Part shown: in pieces, positions 1-7,391 of the stretch
How positions within the stretch are numbered: position 1 is the stretch's first letter
Layout: each line of letters opens with the position of its first letter
Source of the DNA: Nitrosomonadaceae bacterium
GTDB taxonomy: Bacteria; Pseudomonadota; Gammaproteobacteria; Burkholderiales; Usitatibacteraceae
Assembly: GCA_021300055.1 (NCBI GenBank)
Contig: JAJTHU010000347.1
Coordinates: 1-14,185, forward strand
Direction: 5' to 3'
DNA length: 14,185 nt
Made by a program: the position numbers and the translations under genes
Notes under the pieces: model-generated
Told to the model about the DNA's origin: nothing
What the model saw: the letters and a program-made list of their open reading frames with translations, nothing else
The model's database searches: none

Positions 1-1
1 A

Positions 2-46
2 GATTCGGTCGAAACGACCGTGCAGCCTGAAGCCGTGCCGGCGTAG
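2..46 (+). CDS. possible C-terminal tail of a gene cut by the left edge
   Basis: Reading from base 2, fourteen sense codons (DSVETTVQPEAVPA) run into a TAG at 44-46. The acidic and proline-rich composition looks like a natural protein tail, and the gene would converge on sixA. Too little is present to name it. A polyphosphate-metabolism gene such as ppk would fit the neighbourhood, but nothing in these residues shows that. Another frame from base 3 stays open to about 128 but is arginine-rich and runs into sixA, so it is less credible. Confidence 0.3.
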   Translation, partial: DSVETTVQPEAVPA

Positions 47-87
47 CCACACCGCTCGGCTGCAGCGGCTGCGGCTGTTTCGTGCCC

Positions 88-105
88 GAGCGCCGAAGGT
101 CGCTC
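88..105 (-). terminator. small hairpin just after the sixA stop
   Basis: The pentamer GAGCG (88-92) is mirrored by CGCTC (101-105) around an 8-base loop, immediately downstream of the sixA stop codon on the minus strand. There is no T-run behind it, so it would be at best a weak or Rho-assisted end. Confidence 0.2.
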
Positions 106-621
106 TTACAAAAACTCAGGGCACATCATGATCCGCAGCGCGACTGGCTTGAACGCGCCACCTTGCTGATCGGGGCCGTCCGCGATGTCGTAGGCGCCAC
201 TCTTGCGCTCGCGCGTGGTGAACCACCACACCGAGCCTTTGCGTACGCTCATGTCGCGCTCTTCCCCCGACAGCAAAAGCGAGATCAAACGCCCGAGGGT
301 GGGCTGGTGCCCGACGATGACCACGGGATGCCGGTTATCGGGCCAGCCCGCCGCGATCAGGAGGTGTGCAGGGAGCGCCCCAACGCCAACCTCAGGGCGA
401 ACGACAAGTTTTCGGCCAGACAACGCGCCGAGCGCTTCGGCGGTCTCCAGCGCGCGCGACGCCGGACTCGACACGATACGCGCTCCCTCCGGGAGATGGC
501 GATCGAGCCAAGCCGCTATCTGCTGCGCTTGTTTCTTGCCCTTACCAGTGAGTCGGCGCGCACTGTCGACGCCGGAATCAGCCGAAGTGGCATCGGCATG
601 CCGCCAAAGAATGAGGTCCAT
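106..621 (-). CDS. sixA: SixA-type phosphohistidine phosphatase (histidine phosphatase superfamily)
   Basis: A 171-residue cytoplasmic protein of the histidine phosphatase (phosphoglycerate-mutase-like) superfamily. The N-terminus has the compact RH motif (WRHADA, R7-H8), where the histidine becomes the phospho-acceptor. A second conserved arginine lies in SSPASRALETA (R56), and the second catalytic histidine is in VIVGHQPTLG (H105). Short proteins of this shape are SixA, known in E. coli for removing phosphate from histidine-phosphotransfer domains such as ArcB and PtsN-pathway proteins. The length is close to the E. coli enzyme (about 160 residues). The ATG at 619-621 begins directly with the conserved core (MDLILWRHAD), so the start is secure even though no good Shine-Dalgarno sequence precedes it. 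It is divergent from pstS across 233 bp. In many betaproteobacteria SixA homologues sit near ppk/ppx/pst genes, which fits this location. Confidence 0.85.
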   Translation of the reverse strand: MDLILWRHADATSADSGVDSARRLTGKGKKQAQQIAAWLDRHLPEGARIVSSPASRALETAEALGALSGRKLVVRPEVGVGALPAHLLIAAGWPDNRHPVVIVGHQPTLGRLISLLLSGEERDMSVRKGSVWWFTTRERKSGAYDIADGPDQQGGAFKPVALRIMMCPEFL

Positions 622-752
622 GGAAATATTCTGACGCCTAGTTGTGACCGAAAAGTTTCAGCAAGGCTACAGATGCGTCACGTAAGTGGCTGAAAATGCG
701 GCACTTTTCGCGAGAGCGCGCCCTCCCAAACGGATGCAGCCCCCCTTTCCGG

Positions 753-786
753 CTGTCACAAATGTGTCTCAGTCGCTCCCCATAAT
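753..786 (+). promoter_or_regulatory. PhoB box and -10 element of pstS
   Basis: Two TGTC cores start at 754 and 765, exactly 11 bp apart, in the context CTGTCACAAATGTGTCTC. This closely matches the two-unit PhoB box (consensus unit roughly TGTCATAAAT). A -10-like hexamer CATAAT lies at 781-786, beginning 16 bp after the start of the second core. That is the arrangement in which PhoB replaces a -35 element. Transcription would begin near 793, leaving a leader of about 60 bases before pstS. The 233-bp gap between sixA and pstS holds no other recognisable gene. Confidence 0.75.
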
Positions 787-854
787 GACTGCTTCAGGGA
801 TTCAGACCAACTACAAAACACCTTTCGCATCACAGAACTAACGGAGACCATTAC

Positions 855-1898
855 ATGAAACTGACCAAGCTCTTCACAGCGACGTTTGCTGCCGCCGCAG
901 TGACGCTCGCAGGTGTTGCAGCGGCCACCGACATCACCGGTGCCGGCGCAACCTTCCCATTCCCGATCTACGCTAAGTGGGCCGAGGATTACAAGAAAGC
1001 CACTGGCGCGAGCATGAACTATCAATCGATCGGCTCCGGCGCTGGCATTCGTCAGATCCAAGCCAAGACGGTTGACTTCGGCGCGTCGGATGCACCGCTC
1101 AGCAAAGAGCAACTCGATAAAGACGGCCTGATCCAGTTCCCAGCCATCATCGGCGGTGTGGTTCCCGTTGTTAACGTTGAAGGCATCGGCCCAGGCCAGA
1201 TGCGCTTCACCGGCCCGCTCTTGGCTGATATCTATCTGGGCAAAGTCAAAATGTGGAACGATGCGGCGATCACTGCGTTGAACCCCACGCTGAAGTTGCC
1301 TGCAGAGCCAATCACTGTGGTGCGTCGCTCAGACGGTTCCGGCACGACGTTCCTGTGGGTTGACTACCTCGCGAAGGTAAGCCCAGAGTGGAAATCCAAA
1401 GTCGGCGTAGGCACAGCTGTGTCTTGGCCTGAGGGCGTGGGCGGTAAGGGTAACGAAGGTGTTGCCGCTTATGTTCAGCGCATTAAGGGCTCCATCGGTT
1501 ACGTTGAATATGCATACGCCAAGAAGAACAAGATGGCGCATGCCGCTGTTCGTAACCGTGACGGCAACTTCGTTCAGCCTGACGACAAGACCTTCCAGGC
1601 GGCTGCAGCAAGCGCCGACTGGGGCAAAGTTCCAGGCATGGGTATCGTCTTGACCGACCAACCCGGCAAAGATGCATACCCGATCACTGGTGCATCGTTC
1701 ATCATGATGCACAAGGCTCAAGCCAACGCCGACAAGGGCATGGCCGTGATGAAGTTCTTTGACTGGGCCTTTGCCAACGGTGACAAGGCAGCATTGGATC
1801 TCGAGTACGTACCAATGCCTGACTCGGTTGTAGCGCTTATCCGCAACGTATGGCGCGCCGAAATCAAGGGTCCAAACGGCCAAGCGATCTGGAAGTAA
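855..1898 (+). CDS. pstS: periplasmic phosphate-binding protein PstS
   Basis: A 347-residue periplasmic protein that captures inorganic phosphate and delivers it to PstCAB. A signal peptide of about 24 residues (MKLTKLF followed by an alanine-rich core, predicted cleavage near AAA-TD) fits export by Sec. Family motifs are present: GAGATFPFPIYAKW at the mature N-terminus, YQSIGSGAGIRQI, DFGASDAPL, and RSDGSGTTF, which contribute serine, aspartate and arginine ligands to phosphate. The length is that of the E. coli protein. The ATG at 855 follows a GGAG at 843-846 at good spacing. A PhoB box lies about 70-100 bp upstream, so induction by phosphate limitation is expected. The first gene of the pst cluster, it is separated from pstC by 227 bp containing a strong hairpin, which may let pstS mRNA be more abundant than the permease message. 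Confidence 0.97.
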   Translation: MKLTKLFTATFAAAAVTLAGVAAATDITGAGATFPFPIYAKWAEDYKKATGASMNYQSIGSGAGIRQIQAKTVDFGASDAPLSKEQLDKDGLIQFPAIIGGVVPVVNVEGIGPGQMRFTGPLLADIYLGKVKMWNDAAITALNPTLKLPAEPITVVRRSDGSGTTFLWVDYLAKVSPEWKSKVGVGTAVSWPEGVGGKGNEGVAAYVQRIKGSIGYVEYAYAKKNKMAHAAVRNRDGNFVQPDDKTFQAAAASADWGKVPGMGIVLTDQPGKDAYPITGASFIMMHKAQANADKGMAVMKFFDWAFANGDKAALDLEYVPMPDSVVALIRNVWRAEIKGPNGQAIWK

Positions 1899-1952
1899 GC
1901 CTCACCTTTTGAGACTTTAGCCACTCGTCTCTCGAAGCAAATGTTGTTGAGC

Positions 1953-1983
1953 AGGCCGCGCGACGCAACCACGTCCGCGGCCT
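1953..1983 (+). terminator. stem-loop between pstS and pstC (attenuator or RNA stabiliser)
   Basis: AGGCCGCG (1953-1960) pairs with CGCGGCCT (1976-1983), and inside it GACG (1962-1965) pairs with CGTC (1972-1975). The result is a 12-bp GC-rich stem with a single bulged base and a six-base loop. A mildly T-rich stretch (TCTCGCTTTGCTTTG) follows. Such a structure could terminate part of the transcripts after pstS or protect the pstS 3' end. The remaining bases of the 227-bp gap hold a weak TAGAAT (2097-2102) that could be a -10 for pstC, but I find no convincing -35 or PhoB box there. Confidence 0.5.
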
Positions 1984-2125
1984 TCTCGCTTTGCTTTGAA
2001 GGACGTTTTCCGGCACGTCCGCGCGGGTTGGTCACAGCGCCTCGCGGAGAAACTGTGTAACCCCCTCGTGTGAGCCGATTCGCGGGCGAACACCGATAGA
2101 ATCTCACTTAGCGGAAATAACGCGC

Positions 2126-3154
2126 ATGAGTACTGTAGAAGCTACCGAAGCCTCTGGTTCACAGCGAAAGGCCGAGTACGTGTCCAACGAACAATTCCAA
2201 AAAAGCTTAAACGCCAAATTGGCGCGTCAGCGTATCCAGGACCTCGCATTCCGTCGGACGACGCTCAGTTTTGCGCTCTTTGTGCTGCTCTTGTTAGGCG
2301 CGATCATCGCCTCTCTCGTTTTGGGCGCATATCCGATCTTTGAGAAATTCGGATTTGGCTTTTTGACCAGCCGCGACTGGAATCCAGTCACGAACGAATT
2401 CGGGGCATTGAACGCCATCTATGGCACGGTCGTCACCTCGTTTATCGCCTTGCTCATCGCTTTCCCGGTGAGCTTTGGTATTGCAATCTTCTTGACGGAG
2501 CTCTGCCCGATTTGGCTGAAGCGTCCGCTCGGTACTGCTGTCGAATTGCTCGCGGCAATCCCGTCGATCATTTACGGTATGTGGGGCTTGTTCGTGTTCG
2601 CGCCGTTGTTTGCGAAATACGCGCAACCTTTCTTGACCAAGTATTTTGGTGATGTGCCTTTGATTGGTGAACTTTTTCAGGGCCCGCCGATGGGTATCGG
2701 TATGCTCTCCGCCGGCATCATCTTGGCAGTCATGGTCATCCCCTTCATCGCATCGGTCATGCGCGACGTTTTTGAAATCGTCCCGCCCGTTCTAAAGGAA
2801 TCCGCGTATGGACTTGGCGCGACGACATGGGAGGTTGTCCGCAATATCGTGCTGCCTTACACCAAAGCAGGTGTCGTCGGCGGCACCATGTTGGGGCTCG
2901 GGCGCGCGCTCGGCGAGACAATGGCGGTTACGTTCGTCATTGGCAACACGCCGAAGATAGCCGCGTCGCTATTCGAGCCGGGCGCATCGATCGCTTCGAC
3001 GATTGCTAACGAATTTGCCGAAGCCGGCGACGGCGGACATATCGCTGCACTGATCGGCGTTGGCTTGGTACTCTTCATCATCACCTTTATTGTCCTCGCG
3101 CTCGCCAAGCTGATGCTGATGCAACTCGCTAAAGGCGAAGGAGCACGCACATGA
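2126..3154 (+). CDS. pstC: phosphate ABC transporter permease PstC
   Basis: A 342-residue inner-membrane subunit of the phosphate ABC importer. After a polar cytoplasmic N-terminus of about 45 residues, a first membrane segment (TLSFALFVLLLLGAIIASLV) is followed by a periplasmic loop and further hydrophobic helices, about six in all. The permease EAA loop that docks on the ATPase is visible as ESAYGLGATTWEVVRNIVLP, followed by the family-typical GRALGETMAVTFVIGN. Length and order match PstC rather than PstA. The start at 2126 has only a weak GCGGAAA upstream. The stop codon overlaps the pstA start in an ATGA, which indicates translational coupling. The N-terminal extension is somewhat longer than in E. 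coli PstC (about 319 residues). Confidence 0.96.
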   Translation: MSTVEATEASGSQRKAEYVSNEQFQKSLNAKLARQRIQDLAFRRTTLSFALFVLLLLGAIIASLVLGAYPIFEKFGFGFLTSRDWNPVTNEFGALNAIYGTVVTSFIALLIAFPVSFGIAIFLTELCPIWLKRPLGTAVELLAAIPSIIYGMWGLFVFAPLFAKYAQPFLTKYFGDVPLIGELFQGPPMGIGMLSAGIILAVMVIPFIASVMRDVFEIVPPVLKESAYGLGATTWEVVRNIVLPYTKAGVVGGTMLGLGRALGETMAVTFVIGNTPKIAASLFEPGASIASTIANEFAEAGDGGHIAALIGVGLVLFIITFIVLALAKLMLMQLAKGEGART

Positions 3155-4026
3155 ACGCGATCGCGCAAACCCCAGCTCAAGCCGAAGTCTCGCCGCTTTA
3201 CCGGAAGCGCTTGTTTATCAATCGACTTGCGCTGACGCTGTCCCTGCTGGCGATGGCATCCGGGATGATCTTCTTGCTGTGGATTCTGGCGGTGCTGTTC
3301 ATGAAGGGCATCGGCGGACTTAACGCAGCGGTGTTCACCCAAATGACCCCGTCGCCAGGTAGCGCGGGCGGCCTGCTCAATGCGATCTTCGGTAGTTTCG
3401 TGATGGTGTCCTTAGGCACCTTGATCGCGACGCCAATTGGCATTCTCGCGGGCGTTTATCTCGCCGAGTTCGGCAGGCGTGGCTGGGTTGCGCCGACCAC
3501 GCGCTTCGTCAACGACATTTTGTTGTCTGCCCCGTCGATCATCATCGGCCTCTTCGTGTACACGATCTACGTCGCGCAGGTGAAGCACTTCTCGGCTTGG
3601 GCAGGTGCCATCGCGCTCGCCATCATCGCGATTCCGGTCATCGTCCGCACGACCGAAACCATGCTGTTGCTCGTGCCTGCGAGCTTGCGCGAAGCAGCCG
3701 CAGCACTCGGCGCACCTGAGTGGAAAGTCGTGACCATGGTTGCCTTGCGCGCCGTGCGTAGCGGTGTCATCACCGGCATCTTGCTTGCTGTAGCGCGCAT
3801 CAGCGGGGAGACAGCGCCTCTGTTGTTCACGGCGTTGAACAATCAGTTCTGGTCATCCGACCTTAACGCACCAATGGCAAACCTGCCTGTCGTCATCTTC
3901 CAATTTGCAATGAGCCCGTTTGAGAACTGGATCGAACTCGCATGGGCTGGTGCAATGCTCATCACCTTCTCCGTATTGGCCATCAACATCATTACGCGCG
4001 TGGTCTTCCGCCAGCGTACCAACTAA
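3151..4026 (+). CDS. pstA: phosphate ABC transporter permease PstA
   Basis: A 291-residue inner-membrane partner of PstC. It has a short polar N-terminus, a first helix around residues 28-50, then a TGLIATPIGILAGVYLAEF-like helix region and the ATPase-docking loop LREAAAALGAPEWKVVTMVALR. The PstA hallmark ARISGETAPLLFTALNNQFW follows. The ATG lies inside the pstC stop region (ATGA overlap) and is preceded by a good GAAGGAG Shine-Dalgarno seven bases upstream. The stop is 14 bases before the pstB ATG, so pstC, pstA and pstB form one operon. Residue length matches the family (about 290-300). Confidence 0.96.
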   Translation: MNAIAQTPAQAEVSPLYRKRLFINRLALTLSLLAMASGMIFLLWILAVLFMKGIGGLNAAVFTQMTPSPGSAGGLLNAIFGSFVMVSLGTLIATPIGILAGVYLAEFGRRGWVAPTTRFVNDILLSAPSIIIGLFVYTIYVAQVKHFSAWAGAIALAIIAIPVIVRTTETMLLLVPASLREAAAALGAPEWKVVTMVALRAVRSGVITGILLAVARISGETAPLLFTALNNQFWSSDLNAPMANLPVVIFQFAMSPFENWIELAWAGAMLITFSVLAINIITRVVFRQRTN

Positions 4027-4040
4027 TTAGTGGTGACCCT

Positions 4041-4835
4041 ATGAATGCTGTTTTGCAACCTGTCGAAGATGTGACCGCAGCACCGCCAAAGATTTCGGTG
4101 CGCAATCTCAATTTCTTCTATGGCAACTTTCAAGGCCTGAAGAACATCAATCTCGACATCCTTGAGCGCCGCATCACGGCGTTCATCGGACCATCGGGCT
4201 GTGGTAAATCCACATTGCTGCGCACGTTGAACCGCATGTATGACCTCTATCCCGGCCAGCGCGCTGTGGGACAGATCATGATGAACGGGCGCAACATCCT
4301 CGATAAATCACAGGACTTGAACCTGTTGCGTGCCAAGGTCGGCATGGTGTTCCAGAAGCCGACGCCGTTCCCAATGTCTATCTACGACAACATTGCGTTC
4401 GGCGTGAAGCTATACGAAAACCTTTCCAAGGCAGAGATGGACGAGCGCGTCGAATGGGCGCTCAACAAGGCTGCAATCTGGGGTGAGGTGAAAGACAAGC
4501 TCAAGCAAAGCGGCTTATCTCTATCTGGCGGACAACAACAGCGTTTGTGTATCGCACGCGCCGTTGCGGTGAAGCCTGAAGTTGTCTTGCTCGACGAGCC
4601 GACCTCTGCACTTGACCCGATCTCCACCGCGAAGATTGAAGAGCTCTTGCACGAACTCAAGACCGATTACACCATCGCGATCGTGACGCACAACATGCAA
4701 CAGGCCGCGCGCGTGTCGGACTTCACGGCCTACATGTATCTCGGCGACTTGGTCGAATATGGTGTGACCGATGAACTGTTCATCAAGCCCAAGAAAAAAG
4801 AGACCGAAGACTACATTACTGGTCGCTTCGGCTAA
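4041..4835 (+). CDS. pstB: phosphate ABC transporter ATP-binding protein PstB
   Basis: A 264-residue cytoplasmic ATPase that powers phosphate import through PstC/PstA. It has Walker A GPSGCGKST at residues 50-58, Q-loop around Q105 (MVFQKPTPFPMS, the PstB-specific form), signature LSGGQQQRLCIARA from 161, Walker B VVLLDEP at 181-187 and switch histidine H217 (IVTHNMQQA). The C-terminal YLGDLVEYG...FIKPKKKETEDYITGRFG is typical of PstB. I place the start at the ATG of MNAVLQPVEDV. A longer in-frame opening back to 3942 would overlap pstA deeply and encode a non-homologous tail. The Shine-Dalgarno (GGTGA) is weak, so coupling to pstA translation is likely. A terminator follows directly, so phoU, the usual next gene, is not in this operon. 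Confidence 0.97.
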   Translation: MNAVLQPVEDVTAAPPKISVRNLNFFYGNFQGLKNINLDILERRITAFIGPSGCGKSTLLRTLNRMYDLYPGQRAVGQIMMNGRNILDKSQDLNLLRAKVGMVFQKPTPFPMSIYDNIAFGVKLYENLSKAEMDERVEWALNKAAIWGEVKDKLKQSGLSLSGGQQQRLCIARAVAVKPEVVLLDEPTSALDPISTAKIEELLHELKTDYTIAIVTHNMQQAARVSDFTAYMYLGDLVEYGVTDELFIKPKKKETEDYITGRFG

Positions 4836-4858
4836 CACGTCGCGTAAGCTAACCAAAC

Positions 4859-4885
4859 AAAACACCGGCTTCATGCCGGTGTTTT
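4859..4885 (+). terminator. intrinsic terminator after pstB
   Basis: AAAACACCGGC (4859-4869) and GCCGGTGTTTT (4875-4885) form a perfect 11-bp stem around the loop TTCAT, ending in a T-run. It lies 23 bases after the pstB stop and cleanly ends the pst operon. Confidence 0.9.
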
Positions 4886-4999
4886 CGCTTTCGCCTGCAG
4901 TCAATTGACGCTTTGCGCAATCGAATGGTCGCCGATAGCCTGTGGCGCCGACTTAACGGGAAGAATTAGTCGGGCGCCCTCCAGCTTCCGTTCACGGTT

Positions 5000-5044
5000 C
5001 TGTCGCAAGAGCGTCATCGTGGTGTCATGGGTCACTCCTAGCAT
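5000..5044 (+). promoter_or_regulatory. PhoB-box-like triple repeat and -10 element of phoX
   Basis: Three cores lie exactly 11 bp apart: TGTCGCA at 5001, CGTCATC at 5012 and TGTCATG at 5023. A -10-like TAGCAT is at 5039-5044, starting 16 bp after the last core start, the same geometry as at pstS. Transcription would start near 5051, about 30 bases before the phoX ATG. The rest of the 247-bp pstB-phoX gap holds the pstB terminator and nothing else I recognise. Confidence 0.6.
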
Positions 5045-5082
5045 CTGCGGATTGTTCCACCAATCCGCTAGGGGTAGCTTGC

Positions 5083-7296
5083 ATGTCATACGATAAATCT
5101 GCAGAAGACGTTGTCACCAATCTTTCCAACAATCCTTCGATCTACGACGTTGTCGATACCGCACTCGAAAACCCGGTTCGTCGTCGCTTGATCGCGGCTG
5201 GCGCCTCGGGCGCTGCTGCACTTTCATTCTTGTCGCTCACGGGTTGCGGCGATAGCAACTCGAGTAATCCCGCGCCGACGACTCCAGCATCAACACCAAC
5301 CACGCCGCCGGTTGGTAAGGCAACTGCGCTGGGCTTTTCGGCTGTTCCCAAGTCGCTCGCTGACGTCGTGTCAGTGCCGGCAGGCTACCAAGTATCCGTG
5401 TTGTTCCGTTTGGGCGATCCGATGACCGCCAGCACGCCCGAGTACCTCAACGACGGTACTGACTCGGGTGCGTCGTTCGCAAATCGCGCGGGCGACCATC
5501 ATGACGGTATGCATTTCTTTGGCATGAATGCCGCCGGCGCATACGACCCGAACGCCTCAGACAGAGGCTTGTTGTGTATGAATCACGAAGCCATTACGCC
5601 TGCGTTCTTGCACCCGAACGGCCCGACCATTGTTAACGGCGCTCGTACGGTGAACGAAGAAGTCATCAAGGAACTCAATGTCCACGGCGTGAGCGTCATT
5701 GAAGTGCGTCGAACCGGCAATAGCTGGAGCTATGTACGCAACTCGACGTTTAACCGTCGCATCACGACCAACACGGACATGATCTTGTCGGGCCCAGCCG
5801 CACGTTCGCCACAGATGATCACGCAGTACTCGCCGGACGGTTCACGCACCCGTGGCACCGTCAACAACTGCGCCCACGGCTACACCCCTTGGGGCACTTA
5901 TCTCACCTGCGAAGAAAACTACGCGGGTTACTTCCGCCGCGTCGCCGCTGTTGACAACCCAAACCGCACGCCGAAAGAGCTGGTTTCGTTCGCGCGTAAC
6001 GGCGTGACGGGCAACGGCCGCGAAGGCTGGGCCACAGCAGTTGCCGCAGACCCAACCGACACCACCTTCTCGCGCTGGATCACGGAAAAGCGCGGCGCTT
6101 CCGCTGATGGTCGCGATGATTTCCGCAATGTCTCCAACACGTATGGGTGGAACGTCGAAATTGATCCGTTCAATCCGAGCTCCACGCCAAAGAAGCGCAC
6201 CGCAATGGGTCGTTTCGCGCACGAAGGCGCGTGGCCAGCACGCGTCGTGGCCGGCCAGCCACTCGTTTGGTATATGGGTGACGATTCGCGCGGCGAGTAC
6301 ATCTACAAGTACGTCTCGAACGCGGTTTGGGATCCCGCTGACGCGACACGCGGTATGGCGGCTGGCGACAAGTACCTTGACGACGGCAAGCTTTACGTTG
6401 CCCGCTTCAACGCGGACGGCTTGGGCGAATGGCTCGAGCTGCGCTTGGGCGTCGGCAACATTACCTCGGCCAACACGACCTATGCGTTTGAAAGCCAAGC
6501 GGATGTGCTGATCAACACGCGTCTTGCCGCCGATGCGCTCGGCGCGACGCGTATGGACCGTCCTGAGTGGGGAGCCGTCGACCCCTTCAATGGCAACGTT
6601 TACATGACGTTGACCAACAACAACAGCACCATCCGCACGCTTGCCAATGCAGACGCCGCTAACCCGCGCTTCTATAACGACCCGCGCACGACAGGCACCG
6701 CGCAGCGTGGCAATCCGAACGGTCACATCATTCGCTGGGCGGAAATCAACAGCAACCCTGCCGCCGTGGCCTTCAGCTGGGACATCTTCCTGTTCGGTTC
6801 GCGCTCGACGTCGGATACACGTACCGTTAACCTATCGAACCTCAGCGCCGCGAACGACTTCTCGAGCCCGGACGGAATCTGGTTCGGCAAGAACGGCATC
6901 CTGTGGATTCAGACGGACGATGGCGCCTACACGGACGTTAGCAACTGCATGATGCTCGCGGCTATCCCAGGCGCAGTGCGTGATGGTGGTCCAGTCATCG
7001 TTCCGAACACGGACGGCACGACGACCCGCAACGTCACCACCTACGTCGGCGCGCAACTCGGTGAAACGAGACTCCGCCGCTTCATGGTCGGTCCGAAAGA
7101 GTGCGAAATCACCGGCATCATTGAGACACCAGATGGTCGGACGCTCTTCGTGAACATCCAGCACCCAGGCGAAGACACCACGCCTAACTTCACAACCCGT
7201 ACTTACGGCAGCAACTGGCCTGATGGTGGCAACGCACGTCCGCGCAGCGCGACGATCGTCGTCACCCGCACTGACGGTGGCGTGATCGGCGTTTAA
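5083..7296 (+). CDS. phoX: PhoX-family alkaline phosphatase (DUF839), Tat-exported lipoprotein
   Basis: A 737-residue secreted phosphatase of the PhoX (DUF839) family, calcium/iron enzymes that release phosphate from phosphomonoesters under phosphate starvation. A long polar leader (residues 1-31) precedes the twin-arginine region RRR at 33-35, a hydrophobic stretch and an LTGC lipobox (52-55). This predicts Tat export followed by lipid attachment at C55. A serine/proline/threonine-rich linker follows (about 57-78). Core family motifs are LLCMNHEAITPAF (163-175), NCAHGYTPWGTYLTCEENY (262-280), GRFAHEGAWP around 377-385, SPDGIWFG, IQTDDG, and a C-terminal GPKECEITG with ETPDGRTLFVNIQHPGE. The cysteine and acidic residues in these motifs are metal-ligand candidates. 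It follows the pst operon but has its own PhoB-like promoter and terminator. The long pre-RR leader is common in proteobacterial homologues, so I keep the first ATG. Confidence 0.92.
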   Translation: MSYDKSAEDVVTNLSNNPSIYDVVDTALENPVRRRLIAAGASGAAALSFLSLTGCGDSNSSNPAPTTPASTPTTPPVGKATALGFSAVPKSLADVVSVPAGYQVSVLFRLGDPMTASTPEYLNDGTDSGASFANRAGDHHDGMHFFGMNAAGAYDPNASDRGLLCMNHEAITPAFLHPNGPTIVNGARTVNEEVIKELNVHGVSVIEVRRTGNSWSYVRNSTFNRRITTNTDMILSGPAARSPQMITQYSPDGSRTRGTVNNCAHGYTPWGTYLTCEENYAGYFRRVAAVDNPNRTPKELVSFARNGVTGNGREGWATAVAADPTDTTFSRWITEKRGASADGRDDFRNVSNTYGWNVEIDPFNPSSTPKKRTAMGRFAHEGAWPARVVAGQPLVWYMGDDSRGEYIYKYVSNAVWDPADATRGMAAGDKYLDDGKLYVARFNADGLGEWLELRLGVGNITSANTTYAFESQADVLINTRLAADALGATRMDRPEWGAVDPFNGNVYMTLTNNNSTIRTLANADAANPRFYNDPRTTGTAQRGNPNGHIIRWAEINSNPAAVAFSWDIFLFGSRSTSDTRTVNLSNLSAANDFSSPDGIWFGKNGILWIQTDDGAYTDVSNCMMLAAIPGAVRDGGPVIVPNTDGTTTRNVTTYVGAQLGETRLRRFMVGPKECEITGIIETPDGRTLFVNIQHPGEDTTPNFTTRTYGSNWPDGGNARPRSATIVVTRTDGGVIGV

Positions 7297-7308
7297 GCAA
7301 CAAGAAAG

Positions 7309-7333
7309 AGGCGGCCCGCGCAACGGGCTGCCT
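7309..7333 (+). terminator. GC-rich hairpin after phoX
   Basis: AGGCGGCCCG (7309-7318) pairs with CGGGCTGCCT (7324-7333) over ten positions with one G-T wobble. It lies 12 bases after the phoX stop. No T-run follows, so it may act as a 3'-end protector in front of the stronger terminator at 7354. Confidence 0.5.
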
Positions 7334-7353
7334 CACTTCAAGTTGTACCGACT

Positions 7354-7391
7354 AAACCAAACCCGCGCCCTAGCGCGGGTTTGGTTTTTTT
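7354..7391. terminator. long bidirectional terminator between phoX and the cytochrome gene
   Basis: ACCAAACCCGCGC (7356-7368) pairs perfectly with GCGCGGGTTTGGT (7373-7385), and A-T pairs can extend it. The loop is CCTA and a run of seven T ends at 7391 for plus-strand transcripts. On the minus strand the TAG stop codon of the cytochrome gene (7370-7372) falls in the loop. The stem therefore also encodes the last residues of that protein, with a shorter T-rich tail (TTTAG) on that side. Confidence 0.9.

Noticed and set aside
622..690. PhoB box for sixA on the minus strand
   Set aside because: GGTCAC and CGTCAG are present, but their GTCA cores are 13 bp apart with no -10 at the usual offset.
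82..693. Long plus-strand open frames opposite sixA
   Set aside because: They mirror the GC-rich sixA coding sequence, give arginine-rich proteins without motifs, and have no Shine-Dalgarno support, while the minus strand encodes a clear phosphatase.
2020..2125. PhoB box directly before pstC
   Set aside because: GGTCAC and TGTGTAA occur, but not at 11-bp spacing, and the nearby TAGAAT has no matching upstream element.
3942..4040. Upstream in-frame start for pstB
   Set aside because: It would overlap the end of pstA by about 85 bases and add residues unlike PstB; the ATG at 4041 gives the normal family length.
5842..6726. 294-residue minus-strand open frame inside phoX
   Set aside because: It is a shadow of the phoX coding strand: valine- and arginine-rich, with no recognisable motif, and phoX is well supported.
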